Shown here in pieces: positions 11,741 to 23,570 of a stretch of DNA of 64,000 nucleotides (position 1 is the stretch's first letter; each line of letters starts with the position of its first letter). The stretch comes from Apricaphanius iberus (lineage: Eukaryota > Chordata > Actinopteri > Cyprinodontiformes > Aphaniidae). The stretch is from the NCBI GenBank assembly GCA_028564705.1, contig JAPXFQ010001404.1:1-64000 (forward strand), read 5' to 3'. Below the pieces are notes generated by a model. That model had not been told where the DNA came from. It ran no database searches and saw only the letters and a list, made by a program, of their open reading frames with translations. The position numbers were made by a program, and so were the translations under genes.

Positions 11741-12960
11741 ATATTTGTGTTTCTTTTTTATTGTTGTTAAGTTGTATGAGTCTCATATGTATCTGTTTGG
11801 GTAAACCAGGCCTTGGCCTCAAGTTTTAACCAATGTTTTAAAAGATTTTTCTAGATAAAGAGTCGTTTTAAATCATACTTTTTGAGTTTCTTAATCCAAC
11901 AGGAGTTTTTTTATTTTTTTGTTAAATGTTTAATAAATATATGTGAGCTGCTCCAAAAGCCCCACATGTCTTACAGGGAGCTATGCTAAAGATTAGCCCA
12001 CGGGTTCGGCCCAGGACGCCCTCAGATATAAACAATCGGAGGTGTTTAAATACACATTGGTTCAAAGAAGATGAAGAACAGAAACTAATCTTGTTAGCCA
12101 TGTTTGAACCCACTTTATGCATCAAAATACTGGAATTAGATTGTTTACTGCCGTGATCAGTCCAGATAGAAGTAATTTTCCAAAGGGTCAATGTCTTCTT
12201 ATCCAGATAATTTTCAACAAACATTTCTTAATCCAAAGAATGTTTTAATTTTCCTTTCATTGTTTTATTGATTTACACATAAATCAATGGTGCTAATTAG
12301 CTCAACCTATTTGGCAAACTAATTTAGCTTACATTCCAGCATTTCCAAATCAAGCGATGGTCCTTTAAAGCATCCAGATTCCTCCAAAAGCATAACATCA
12401 CATTTCATGGTTTCTATTTTTATTGCATTTTCATCCATATTTTTAGTTATTCATTTATTTTGATCAGTAGCTTGTTAGTTACTGGCTTGAATGATTAACG
12501 GTTTGTCTTTTATTTCTTTTGTAAACGAATGTTTGTATTTTGGAAAGTCACTGTTGTTGTTTTTGTTCCACACAAATATAGCAAGGCTTCATATTCAATA
12601 TGTGGTAAAGAATTCATTCTTTCATGTTTTTCACCTCAGCACCAGCTGGGCAGGTGCTAGACTATTAGAGACCGATATATATTTGGCTATTAAAATAGTT
12701 CCTGGAAACAGGTGGTACCCCAATACTAATGATTTTTCACAAATTATTAATCTTATTGACTGCCATAAGTAGTCCTTTAACTATTAAGGTCCAAAGACCT
12801 TCAGTTTTTTTTTGTTCAGTTGGAGGAAATAATGGGACATCCCATTGTTAATTTGCTCAATGCATTTATTGAATATTTGGATGGGTTCAACATCAACTGG
12901 TGACATTGAGATTTAAAGTTGAGTGTCGTAGGCATAATTGAGTTAATAGTATTGGTGGTT
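11740..12960. other. AT-rich intergenic DNA, nothing recognised
   Basis: The open frames here (for example 12224-11922 minus and 12491-12772 plus) show no motif, no splice context and no resemblance to a family I know. I see no RNA gene. Confidence 0.4.
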
Positions 12961-12965
12961 ATAAT

Positions 12966-13620
12966 CTAGTGTAATGGGAGCATGTAGATACTAAATAGGA
13001 GGGGCCCTAGGATGGAGCCCTGTGGGACCCTGCATGTGATTTCTTTGTTTTGTGATGAGAATTGGCTAATCAACACAAAGAAGTTCCAGTCGAGTGCCGT
13101 ACCCGAGAGTCCGACCCAGTTCTCTAGATGTTCCTGTAATATATCATGATCAACAGTGTCAAACGCTGCACTAAGGTCCAATAGTACAAGTTCTGTGGAT
13201 TTACTGTGGTCAGTTTTTACACGGATGTCAGTGAAAACTTTGACGAAGGCTGTCTCGGTGCTGTGGTGCCTACAAAAACCAGACTGATAAATGTCAAAGC
13301 GGTTGTTCAATGTTAGGAAGCTATTTAATTGTTGGAACACAGCTTTTTCAATAATTTTACAGATAAATGGGAGATTAGATTGGTCTGTAGGTTTGCATTA
13401 ACGTGCTGTCTAGGTTCTTCTTTTTAGTATTGGCTTGATAAATGCTGTTTTTAAGGCTTTGGGGAAAACAACTGAGGGATGAGTTAACTATTTTAATCAG
13501 GTCCGACCTGATGGCTGGGAGGACCTTTTTAAGAAAATCTGCTGGTAAGATATCCAAGCAGCAGGTGGCAGAGCTTACTTTCTCAATAATTTCATCAAAG
13601 CTCGATTGATTTATTGTCAA
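12966..13620 (-). pseudogene. L2-type LINE reverse transcriptase relic
   Basis: Minus-strand pieces 13620-13375 and 13340-12966 encode adjoining parts of a reverse transcriptase: YQSGFCRHHSTETA, then LLDLSAAFDTVDHDIL (the first catalytic aspartate block), then VPQGSILGPLLFSIYM. They are separated by a frameshift and a short loss. These motifs are those of the L2/CR1-like group abundant in fish. The fragment ends before the YADD block. The L2 C-terminal piece at 14110-15235 lies in the opposite orientation, so the two were either separate insertions or separated by an inversion. Confidence 0.8.
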
Positions 13621-13939
13621 CTATTGATAACTCAGCTGAAACTCTCCTAGCAAACCAAATAAAAAACAGTGTGTCTGCTGGTGAGTAATTGTCCTCCACC
13701 TGTCAAAAAAAACGGGCTCAAATTCTGTGCGGAGCGCATTTTACAGTTACTGCTGCAGATAAAACCAAAGTGATATGTATATGCAAGAGTCAAATCAGCA
13801 GAAGCAGAGTTATCAAACATCTGTCAACATCTGCTATCGTAATCGCATGCACTTAAAGCAACCTATCTGGCTACTGTCTGCAAATACAGATACAAATACA
13901 GTACGGGCTGCATTGCACACCCCTAATCCTAACCCATCT

Positions 13940-14095
13940 AAATTTGTTTATTCTGCATATGGTGCGTCGCTTGACGCTGGTTGCAGTACCACAGTTGGCC
14001 TGAGTCTGTCTGTTGTGTCTATTCTTTATCTGGCTGTTCTGGAATTAAATTTTCCCTCGAGGGACAATAAAGGATTATTCAGTTCAATTCAAATA
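13940..14095 (+). repeat. LINE 3' end fragment
   Basis: Ends in 'ttttccctcgagggacaataaaggatt', a 3' terminus common to many dispersed fish LINE copies. A similar 3' terminus is at 44590-44695. Confidence 0.45.
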
Positions 14096-14109
14096 CTCTA
14101 TGTATTAAT

Positions 14110-15235
14110 TCTGGAGCAATATGTGATAACCATTCTCTCTCGGGCCAATACGGAGACGCTAATGCAGCTTTTATCACCAGTAGAAATTATTACCGGAATG
14201 CCCTGCTTTCTGGTCTTCCCAGAAAGACTACATCAAGTTTACAGCTTTTACATAATTCAGCAGCATGTGTTTTGATGAAGACCAGGAGGCGGGAGCACAT
14301 TACACCAGTCTTAAAATCACTGCAATGACTCCCCGTATGTTTTAGGATCGATTTTAAGGTTCTTTTAATGGTTTTTAAGTGTCTTAATGGTCTTGGGCCT
14401 TCTGATCTGTCAGAAATGCTTTTACCGTATGAACCCTTGCGGTCTCTGCGCTCCTCTGGCAGCCGTCTCCTTGTTATCCCCAAAGTCAGGACACGGACTC
14501 ATGGTGAGGCATCATTCAATTATTATGGCCCTCACCTCTGGAACAGGCTGCCAAAGGATTTCAGGGCCGCAGAGAACGTTCACGTTTTTAAGAGCAGGCT
14601 AAAGACTCACCTTTTTAGCTTAGCCTTTAACTAATTATTATTTCTTAATGTATTTTTAGTTGCTCAGCATGTTTTACCTGATTTAATTTTTAGTTTAGCT
14701 TTTAACTGTTTATTTATTAATCTGCTTTGCATTTTTTATCTCGATCTATCTTATCGTTGTTTTATACTCATTGTTTTATACTTTATACTTCATGCATATT
14801 ATACACTTTATTTTTTAACTTATTTTAATCTTTCTTGCCAGTCTTTCCTCTCTGGGGGCCCCTGCATCGAGGGCGGTTGTCGGCTGTGGCTGCCCTGGTG
14901 CCCCTTGGGTAGTGCTTGGGTGGAGGTGGGGGTACCAGCCCTCCCTCCTCTGGGCGCCCTGGGTCGGAGCCTTGGCTGCTGTTGTTGATCTGCTGCTGCC
15001 GATGCAGATGGCTCCCACGACGGCATTTCCTGGCTCATCTGTACTCAGCCCGCTTTTTGTAGCTTTTAAGTGTGTGTGTGTGTATGGGTGATGGGTTGGG
15101 TTGGGAGGGGGTTGTATTTGCGTTGATGATTTTATTTTGAAGGGGGGGTTGTGGGGTTATTTTAAATCTGTAAGGCACTATGAGTAACTTTGTTTGAAAA
15201 GCGCTTTATAAATAAGTCTTACCCTAATTTATTAA
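14110..15235 (+). mobile_element. L2-type LINE 3' fragment (ORF2 C-terminus plus 3' UTR)
   Basis: Plus-strand frames give NALLSGLPRKTTSSLQLLHNS, then TRRREHITPVLKSL, then KVLLMVFKCLNGLGPSDLS, RSSGSRLLVIPKVRTRTHG and GPHLWNRLPKDFR, ending SRLKTHLFSLAFN and a stop at about 14634. This is the conserved C-terminal region of L2-like ORF2. A GC-rich 3' UTR with a short TG run follows, and the element ends in 'gaaaagcgctttataaataagt', the usual L2-like 3' terminus. It is 5'-truncated, as is normal for LINE insertions. Confidence 0.8.
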
Positions 15236-15239
15236 ATAT

Positions 15240-16870
15240 GAGGAAGTATTTTAACCCTGTTTTAGTAATACTTTGACATCAAGCATCTTCCTAATTCCCT
15301 TGGTGCTATAAAGGTTACATATTGTTTCATTTGATTCTTGTGAGCAGTTACCCAGAGTGGCTTTTGAAAGAAGAGTTGACTAGTTTGAGGGCAACAGAAG
15401 AAGGTTGTCCATTCATGCAACAACTTCCACTGACGGTTGGACTAGATAAAGCACATCGGTGGACTTCAGTTTTAAGGATCATTTCAGATTCTTAATTGAA
15501 TTTATTGTCTGGACCTTGAAAAAACCAATCCAAAAGGATTTTTTTTAACTCTACATAAAAAAGTTTCTTACTAAATGTATTTCTATATATCTATTTTGTA
15601 TACTTTATAAATATGAAAGATATATACAACTTGAAATAACTTCATTGTTAATTGTTTTTAAAGAGCTTTAAGCATTCTGAATGTTTTGTGTATTAAAAAC
15701 CCTTCTAGTGTTGTTTCTTTACAGTTCAGATGGAACCATATTTTTTTTCTTTTCCTCCCTGTGTTTCCTTTGTCAATATTTTCAACTCTCCTTTGCTTGC
15801 CAACCTGCTCCCCTTCCCAGCTGTATTACATATTTTAATTGGGCTGGGGATCGTTTCGTCATCACCTGGGGTGGCCGCCATGTTGTTAGCATACTTTCTG
15901 ATTGCTTGGACAGCAGCAGGCTACCCAGGTGAAAAATATTTACACTAAGTGTACTCAAATTTGACATACTTTTGTGTACTTGAAGCAACACTAATCATCA
16001 TTATACTGTGTTCATGATTAGTTAAATTGAAGATTGCTATTTTGGAACAACTAATTTTGTATTAAATATATTTTAATAGTATTTAAATTGTAGAAAAGCT
16101 CAACTTGAAGTGGTTTTAGTATACTTTTATGTGCTAAAGTGTAACAACTTAAAGTATATATAGTATACTTTAAATATATGGTTTTATATGTACTAATATA
16201 TACTTAATTAGTAAAATTAAATATTGTAAGTAAATTCTAAAATATTTGTTAGCATATTAAAAATATATAAACTTTATACTAATTATATATTCTTAATGTG
16301 CTAATGTGTTTAATTATAATTTCGGTGCATTTCAAATACTAAGAAAGCATACTTTGCAGTTATTAGTAAACATACTTTATCATTCCTTTGCTATATCATT
16401 GACTACCTTGCAACTCGTGATGCAACACCTCAACGCCCCAAAAAGGCCAGATGCTAACCCCTCCTTTCTACTGGATGCGTCAGCAGCACATCATATGCAG
16501 CTGTTAGACGCCACTGTAATCAATATAATCCTTTCCACAGAACGCGAAAGTAGTACAAGTTTGCCCCGTCAAAGGAGCATATTGTTGCAGCACTTTTCTT
16601 AATATACGCATCAGTCCTATTTTCTATGCGCTACGCCTCTGAAACTTTTATTTTAAATAAAAGAAACATGCTGCTTTCCGGCTTCCACTTTCTCATTTAT
16701 GTATTTATTTTCAATACCAATTTTCACATTGTTAATCCTGATTCCAAATTTTGATATGATAGACACAGCCCATTACATGCAAATGATCATCAGTGTAAAA
16801 ACCTTTGTTTTGTTGCCCTCAGTACTTTAGCTGTAAAGCGGATATCAGGAGAAAGATGAAAAAGGTTGTT
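15240..16870. other. AT-rich intergenic DNA with a palindromic 'tatactttaa' repeat
   Basis: Positions 15950-16340 are dominated by variations on 'agtatacttttatgtgcta / taaagtatatatagtatacttt', the signature of a non-autonomous DNA transposon or MITE. A hydrophobic open frame at 15730-15948 has a plausible acceptor and donor, but I could not assign it. Confidence 0.4.
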
Positions 16871-17263
16871 TTTCATCTTTAGTTAACAGGTATTATGATA
16901 TCATCTTTTGTGGGGTGTTGGTCAACTCTCTCCACGATTGTCTCTATCTCTCCTTTGTCAGAAACAGTATGGATCAGCACATGGAAATATTCAGGTCCCC
17001 CAACATGAACCTGTGAATGGGAGAGAGGAGAAATGTTTATACATATACTACTATAGTAGGGCTACCAGCCCGTAGGGGGAGTGCGCAGGCTGCCAAAAGC
17101 TCAGCTACTCCTGACTGTAATTTACATGCAGAGAAATGTGATTTTTTTCATCACATTATCAGGGTACCTTAGTCTGATTTCTCCAACTCAAGTTCCGTTT
17201 TACTTAGCCGGAATAAGGTGTTTACATACATTTTTAAAAGTCTGATTTCAACCAGACTAACTG

Positions 17264-17330
<67 letters not shown>
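17264..17330. repeat. (TCTG)n microsatellite
   Basis: About 17 uninterrupted TCTG units lie in the second intron of stefin locus 2. A perfect tetranucleotide array of this length is likely to be polymorphic. Confidence 0.97.
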
Positions 17331-17332
<2 letters not shown>

Positions 17333-18175
17333 ATACAGTTCCGTCTTCATGCTGACTTTCCCCCAGACAATGGATTCAATCTTCTACAGAGATGTAAGAA
17401 TCATTCAACTAAGGATGTGTCTTGAAAGAGATGAGTTTAGCTTTGGATAACAAATTTAAAGATTGTTTTAAGTGTCTCTTTGACTATGTTGCTGCATTTG
17501 TAAGATTCTATTCTTCAAATTGTTTGGATATCAACACAATCTTTATGAGGCTATTGACTGATAGAAACTGTAATCATGTAACATGAGTTATACTGTTCCA
17601 CCCAAGGGTCAAACTGTTGGCAAAAACTGAAGCCAACCAGAAAGTGACAAAAATTCCAGTTCCCCCCACATCCCCTTAGGGCTGCTTCCATCCTCACAGC
17701 TCCAGCTCATTTTACTGGTTATTGTTTTTGGTTCTTTGCACATTTTGACACATGGAGAGTTTAATTATTTTTGTTAATAAACTCATATTTTGAAAAGTTG
17801 TTATTTCTTGTTATATATACATGTGTAGTAACTTGCTGCCTGAAGAGCACCAAGAACTTAAACCATCTATTTTTAATTACCTCAGTCTTATCAAACATGT
17901 AATCATAAACATTAACTGAGACTGAAATATTTGGCTATTATTATTTCGTGAACAATCAGGATGGTGCTCCAACTTTGTAATTTTGACCTAAATTTCAAAT
18001 TTTATTTCATAATTGACCTTAACAATTAGTCATAGTTATCATGAACAAAACAAACCTATTCTAGCACAACAATAATTATTTTATATGTTTTTGAATAGTC
18101 TAGAGTCTTATTCCACTTCAGTCTGAAGAGCGGCAGCATTTTATCTGTTTCTGGATGAAAACCTCTTGTTTAAAA

Positions 18176-18352
18176 GATTTTGCAGCTCCAGTGGCCTGTA
18201 TTCTACAGTGGACAGCATATAGAAGGGGGGAGAGAAGTCAGTGAAGACCTGCAGTAAATGTCCTGCGCACGGGATTTGAACTGGGGAAGGCCAGTTCGAG
18301 GACTTAAGCCTACATTCATGGGGCGCCTTCACTAACCTCTACACCCCGAACT
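18176..18352 (-). mobile_element. tRNA-derived SINE
   Basis: On the minus strand the element starts with an A-box-like 'TGTAGAGGTTAGTG' and a B-box-like 'GTTCAAATCC', followed by a pyrimidine-rich body and an end reading 'AATACAGGCCACTGGAGC'. The copy at 45643-45806 shares the A-box region and the 'AATAAAGGCCGCT' end. It sits in intron 2 of stefin locus 2. Confidence 0.65.
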
Positions 18353-18769
18353 CTCATTTTTATCTAGTTTTTGAACATTCAAAAGGAACTCAGACTCTCC
18401 CTCCTATAACTTTATTTGCTCTTATGTGTACTAAATAATATGTATGTTTTTTAATTTGAGTTTCACTCACCTTGATCTGGTATGTGGTGTAACATGCAAT
18501 CTTCTGTTCTCGGTAGACAAACGCTTTAAATTCCTCTAAATTTCTGCCAATCATTTCCTGTACTCTGGTCCTCACCTGAGTAGAAATGAAAAAGATCGAC
18601 TTAAAAAAAGGACAGACGTATTTTATTTGTAAAATTTGCCCAGGACAAAAAGTGAAGCTCATTGCTCAACTGATCACAAATATCCTGAATCTCCTTCGTA
18701 GCATAGTGTTCACCGCCTGGTAGACTCATTCTGAAGATGTCTGCTGTTCTGAACACAACAGTGAAAATT

Positions 18770-19500
18770 TGGTTGCCACTCTGAACTACTCAGCATCTGT
18801 TTAGTTGAAACATATTCATACAGAAGGTAATCTTGATAAAGACTGGAAGTTTATCTACTTGAACAGATGGACAACCCACATTTTATTGTGGTCAAAGTTC
18901 ACACTTCAATTCTGTCTTGGCTACTTCAACTTTTAGAGGACCTTATTATAGAGTTAAAATGTTAAACAGTACCACTGTAAAAAAAAAAAAAAAAAAATCA
19001 AACTACTGAACTGATGATAGCTGGATAGAACAAATTTTCTGGCTGAAACAAAAACAGGATGAGTTATGCCTTCAAAATGATTAAATACATATTTTTAAAG
19101 ATTGAAAAAACATGCAATATCAATTATGTAAAAAAACATGCTGTCTTAATCATCTCTCCAGTCTTTAGAACAAACAGTGTTTGCAATTGTCTGATTTTGA
19201 TTTGAAAAGATTCTCCAGAAGTTAATAGATACCTGAATTAACTTTGTCCAAACTGAGTGATTTGTCACTGAAAACAAAGTGTACAAGAGGAAAGACCAAA
19301 AAGCCTGAAAATCTGAACTATTAGGATATATCACATGTACATGTTCAAAAACCTTTGTATCTGTCTATTTTAACTCTAAATGGGGAAACGGAAGCTTTAG
19401 AAGAAGCTCAGTTTGTACTAAAACCACCTGAGGCCTATGTTCATTTGGGAAACACATAGCATTTTCCCATCATTATTTCTACTGTGGTAGGTTTATATGG
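18770..19500. other. Intergenic, poly(A) run, no gene seen
   Basis: Contains an A19 run near 18980 and no recognisable exon or element. Confidence 0.4.
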
Positions 19501-19509
19501 TCTTTTTGC

Positions 19510-20010
19510 ATTATCTATCACACAATAAATTGTTTGGTTCATGCATTTTTGTAACAAATTAAACACTGTATTTTTTGTTTCTCTTTGCACTGTACCTGTC
19601 ACAGAACGATCAGAACATTAGCAATAATTTCTCCCCTGTTTGTTTGTCTATATTATTTCTGAAGATTTTTCTCTTGAGTTATGCTTGAAACAAGATTTTG
19701 ATTCTGATGGCTTGTTGCTGAAAATTGCAAAATGTAAAGGGAGTTGCATATTTATAAAAGGACACTTTCATGTGCAATCCTCCACAGAATGTTTTATGAC
19801 TTGTGTTTATAGAAATGTTCAAGGGTTGTATTTAATCTGTAATGTTTTTCTACTTTAACACAGGATTTTGGAAATTTGAAAAAAATCACCTTTAATTAGC
19901 TGGTTGCTTCCAGATAGTTGCTACAGTTCTAGAAAAATGGTAGGTTTGGCATTAATAAGATTGTTTCCTGATGTGTTGACAGATCACCTCTCACTCAGTT
20001 GTTTGCTTGT
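19510..20010. repeat. Direct copy of the flanks of stefin unit A
   Basis: Positions 19520-19790 match 5570-5900 and 19895-20010 match 7230-7345, both direct. The stefin exons that lie between those segments in the left unit are absent here, so this looks like a unit from which the gene has been deleted. Confidence 0.6.
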
Positions 20011-21230
20011 TTGTTTGTTTTTTGACTAAAAACATAAGGAACGATTTATTTTATGTACATGTACAGGTAAGCATAACAAGTTCCCCAGATAAACTTTGAT
20101 AACTAAGACTTTTTTTCTGATAGGAAGGTAAGAAGCATAACATAAAGTAAAAGGAATATACCCAAGAGTTTTAATCTGAACCCCCGACCATCTCAGAGTT
20201 TATTTATTCACAGGTCATTTAGGCAACAAAAAAAGTAAACACATTATGTCTTGTAGTGGCACACTTTGAATTATGTCTGAAGAAATTTTAACACACAAAT
20301 CATGTCAATATTTTCCCTCAATCTAAAATTCATGACAGAAAAACCGGAGGTCAACCATTGCTATATCTACTACATTTTTTGGAGCACGTTGTCATAGGAA
20401 GCAACATAACTAACTTGTTTTCTGAAATAATATTTTTAGACAATAGCAGTTCTACAGTCTGTGTTTACAGAATTAAATTAGTAACATATTTCCCTTTTAG
20501 TTTGGAGGGGCAGTATGGGAATATCAAACATAACCACAATGAAACGCAATCCCTTTTCATGATTAATTTCAAGTGTAGGAAAAATAATTAATGTTTTTTG
20601 CCCCTGTTTTAGGGTGGAGGCCTTGTGTGACCAAATCACTACAATAATCCTGAAGGAGGAGGTAGAATCAGAATCAGAATCAGAATCGGTTTTATTGCCA
20701 TTGTTTGAGAACAAGTTCACAAACTAGGAATTTTTTCCGGTACAGTTGTGCACATAAAACATTTAACATAAGTAAAAATAGAATAGCATTAATCTAATCT
20801 TAGCATTTTAATAACTGGATGCTAGAGCTTCTATTTCTGTGGAACACTGTTTTATCAGACAAGAACTCAGACAAGAACTCAAAGACACTGCATTAGCTAA
20901 AGCAGCGGAAAGAAAATGCGATAAGGCAGTTTTGTAAAAACATGCACAAGAAAGAATGAGAAAAATAAATATATTTGCTGTTCAGTGATGTTTAATTCTT
21001 TTAGGAGGAATTTCCCTGCTGAAAAAAATTAGTTTTCATATTAAAGTTAAAAGATGGACAAGTTAAAAGTTGTAATAAAATCAAAGAACCACTTAATCAA
21101 ATTAGTGGTGCCATCTTTAAACGTTGAATCCTACAACTGATGATTTACAGTGCAGATATCTTTTATTCTTCCTTTTTCTACTTTGATTGAATAAGTCAGT
21201 TAATTTAATTTATTGCAGAACTTTAAGTGT
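20010..21230. other. Intergenic; fish LINE 3' repeat at 20660-20760
   Basis: The 'agaatcagaatcagaatcagaatcggttttattgcc' stretch at 20660 followed by 'aggaattttttccggt' is a widely dispersed fish LINE 3' motif. No gene was recognised in the remainder. Confidence 0.45.
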
Positions 21231-21400
21231 GCAATATTCGTTGTGACAATCAAGAATGCCTTTCAAAATTAATTAGCTCAAAAAATAATTTACTGATTGT
21301 GGTTAATGCTTTTTAATGATGGTTGACATACAGCTAGAGATGCAATACCGCCACCTGGAGGCAGAACTGGTACTGTGTTAATCGATTTATCTAATGTCCA
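21230..21400. repeat. Inverted duplicate of 28540-28710
   Basis: The segment containing 'catacagctagagatgcaataccgccacctggaggcagaactggtact' is found in reverse orientation at 28560-28625, with matching flanks on both sides. Confidence 0.7.
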
Positions 21401-21404
21401 CTAG

Positions 21405-22130
21405 GCAAGGCAAGGCAATTTTATTTGTATAGCACACTTTCAACACAGGACAATTCAAGGTAAGCTCCACTTACTCAACCTGAGAATTTTGGAGCCAGTC
21501 TGAGCTGTTCAGAAGTATTTATAGCCACTTCTGGAGGAAGTATAAATACTTCTGAACGGCTCAGATTGGCTTATAAATTCTCCTAGTGAGTAAGAAAACA
21601 TAAAATTTGCTAAAAATAAAGGTCCAGGTTGAAAAAAAAACATTGAATCCCCCTTTAATAAACCCAAACTGTGCTCTGGGTTGTAAATTTGTATTCTCAA
21701 AAAAGAAGCTACAACTGTAAATGTGCAATTTGCTTTTTAAATGGCTTATTCTCATAAGAATAATATACACCTATTTTGTGATTTTGGTTCATTCAATTGT
21801 TTAAGAATTTAAATATATGCATGAATCAATCCACATTTTAACCTGTGAATATGTTTTTATTCTGTAACAGAGTCCTTACCCTGTAGAAACCCTTTGACTA
21901 CTCTGCATATTAAGCTAAGTCAGCACTGGTGGTTAATGATACGGGCCATATGGAGAGTTGCCGAGGGCAGCATCAGAAAGATGAGTCTATCGAGGAGTGA
22001 TGATCTGGTTCTCATGTCTGGTCAGAGTATTTAATGACTTAGTCAAGTTTAACCAGTAGAAATTCACTGATTGCTATTCCAGTTCTATAGAAATGGCAAT
22101 TTAGCCTCGTTCTTCAAATGTGGAGATTGG
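21405..22130. repeat. LINE-tail repeat, then a copy of the 9400-9600 segment
   Basis: Positions 21408-21460 ('caaggcaattttatttgtatagcac') are a dispersed fish repeat. Positions 21930-22120 match 9415-9600 in direct orientation ('ggccatatggagagttgcc...', 'aagtttaaccag'). Confidence 0.55.
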
Positions 22131-22990
22131 ACCAATGCTTGCTATCTGGCAGTCAGTGTTATTATATCTCCACAACCCACAACAGGTTAATCTGCTCACA
22201 GTGGATTGAAATTTTTACCACAACCCCTCAGTCTCACTCTGTTCTCCCGACAATTTTTAGCACTAGAAATTGTGATAATTGTTTAATAAATAAAAGTTTT
22301 ACCAAATACAAAACACGTGCTATTTTTAATTCAAACGGTCAAACAAAAATACAGTTTTGTTGGACAAAAATGGTCTACACAACTGGCTCCCCTATGAAAC
22401 ACTATGGCTCAGTGTCTGCCATTTTTACTGCTATGATTGAGGACAGTGTGTTTGTTTAAAAGAACTTCTTTATGTTACGTTAACCTGAGAAAACAGGAAA
22501 AAAAGAACATCAATCTGGTGTTTATCACATGGTTGTCTGCGGTGGCCCACTGAACTGCATACATAACAAACACACACTTAGGACCCGGGCTTCCCTCATT
22601 GCCTGTTTAAGCTGATCTTATCCGGATAAAATTTCCTCCTCTACTTAAATATACAGTCTAAGATGAACTCTATGGAACCTAGAGCCTTTTATTACAAAAC
22701 AAAATATTCAAATAGGGGGAAATCACATGTTACATCCCTGTATACATGGCCCCTCATACTTGTTTAAGTCTTGTTATAGAAGCATTTGATGGACGTAAGG
22801 CCAATGCATGTTTTTCCAACATTTATTCAGAAGTGTATCAATCATTTTTGAACTGCCAGTTTTAGGAAATACGCAAAGAAAAATATGAAAGGTTTCCTTT
22901 CTAATGGGAATTATTTATGAAACACTGCTCACTGCTTGACTTAATTTAAATGTACAATTAATTACATGTGAACTCCTCTGTAAATCTTGG
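22130..22990. other. Intergenic, nothing recognised
   Basis: The open frame at 22118-22459 has no motif or splice context that I recognise. Confidence 0.4.
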
Positions 22991-22994
22991 CATG

Positions 22995-23570
22995 TTAACT
23001 TTCAGACAAGAAAACAATTTGCAAACCCCAAATCTTATATTTCGAAGAGTACTTAAGAGTTATTTTCCAGTAAAACATGTTTATGACAGAAGAAACTATT
23101 TGCGGGTTCACAGTACTGTAGTTGTTTGCAGCGAATGGTTCAAGAGGATCTTCATTGTTTTTGTTTTCTTGAACTCCTATAATCACAGTCTTCAGGGGTT
23201 TGAGTATATCAACATAATCAAGATAAATTATCTGATGGATGTAATTATTTGCTCCCATGTAAACCTGCAGGGAAGAGGGAAATATGAACGCTTTTACAAC
23301 TATAAAACAAACATTGTAATTTGGAAAATCTCACCTGTATCTTAATAAGTAATAAGTAATTATTTGCAGTGATTCCTCAAAGGGTCTTTTTGATCATTTT
23401 TTTGACTTTCTACTGAACCTGTGCATCAATTATTTAAAATAAAACGTTTTCTGTAAAGCTGAGATTCTGAAAATTCAGAGGATGAAGGCAGGATGAAGCT
23501 TACCACACAAGCAAACATTTAAATTTCTTCAGTATAAGGCTTTGTCTATTATCATTGCCCCTTCAGCCAT
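22995..23570 (-). pseudogene. Stefin pseudogene 4 with an open, C-terminally extended exon 3
   Basis: Exon 1 starts at ATG 23570, in the conserved 'agacatcatcag-ATG' context, but stops at TGA 23529-23531. Exon 2 (23418-23335, 84 instead of 102 nt) keeps its acceptor and donor but has in-frame stops at codons 3 and 14 and has lost the QVVAG region. Exon 3 starts at 23264 after a good acceptor and reads VYMGANNYIHQIIY and then EDPLEPF, the normal stefin end. No stop follows there: the frame runs on for about 45 more codons to 22995. The locus is dead as a stefin. The intact exon 3 most resembles that of the 33384-34259 gene. Confidence 0.8.

Larger units (their letters stand above)
16879..18729 (-). 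pseudogene. Stefin-type cystatin locus 2: all exons present, first donor destroyed
   Basis: Exons on the minus strand are 18729-18670 (20 codons, MSLPGGEHYATKEIQDICDQ), 18575-18471 (35 codons, with EEFKAFVYR and a QKIAC loop in place of QVVAG) and 17010-16879 (43 codons plus stop, opening VHVGGPEYFHVLI). All exon frames are open and the N-terminal Pro-Gly-Gly is kept. However, the first donor reads CAG|TTGAGC where the paralogues have GTGAG, a G-to-T change at the invariant +1 base. Splicing one base earlier at GTTGAG would create a TGA at once. The second intron (1.46 kb) holds a TCTG microsatellite and a SINE. Exon 2 is one codon longer than in its paralogues. It is either a recent pseudogene, a gene spliced by a route I cannot see, or a sequencing error at one base. 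In the family, the loop Gly is important for cathepsin binding; here it is Cys. Confidence 0.75.

Noticed and set aside
11922..12224. 100-codon minus-strand open frame
   Set aside because: No motif, no splice context and no copy elsewhere in the duplicated blocks.
15730..15948. Hydrophobic plus-strand open frame with a plausible acceptor and donor
   Set aside because: No family resemblance, no neighbouring exons, and it lies among AT-rich repeats; two overlapping frames are equally open.
18160..18360. Genuine tRNA gene
   Set aside because: A- and B-box-like motifs are present, but no cloverleaf can be formed and a SINE body and tail follow.
22118..22459. 113-codon plus-strand open frame
   Set aside because: It overlaps the end of a duplicated flank, shows no motif and is not open in the related copy.
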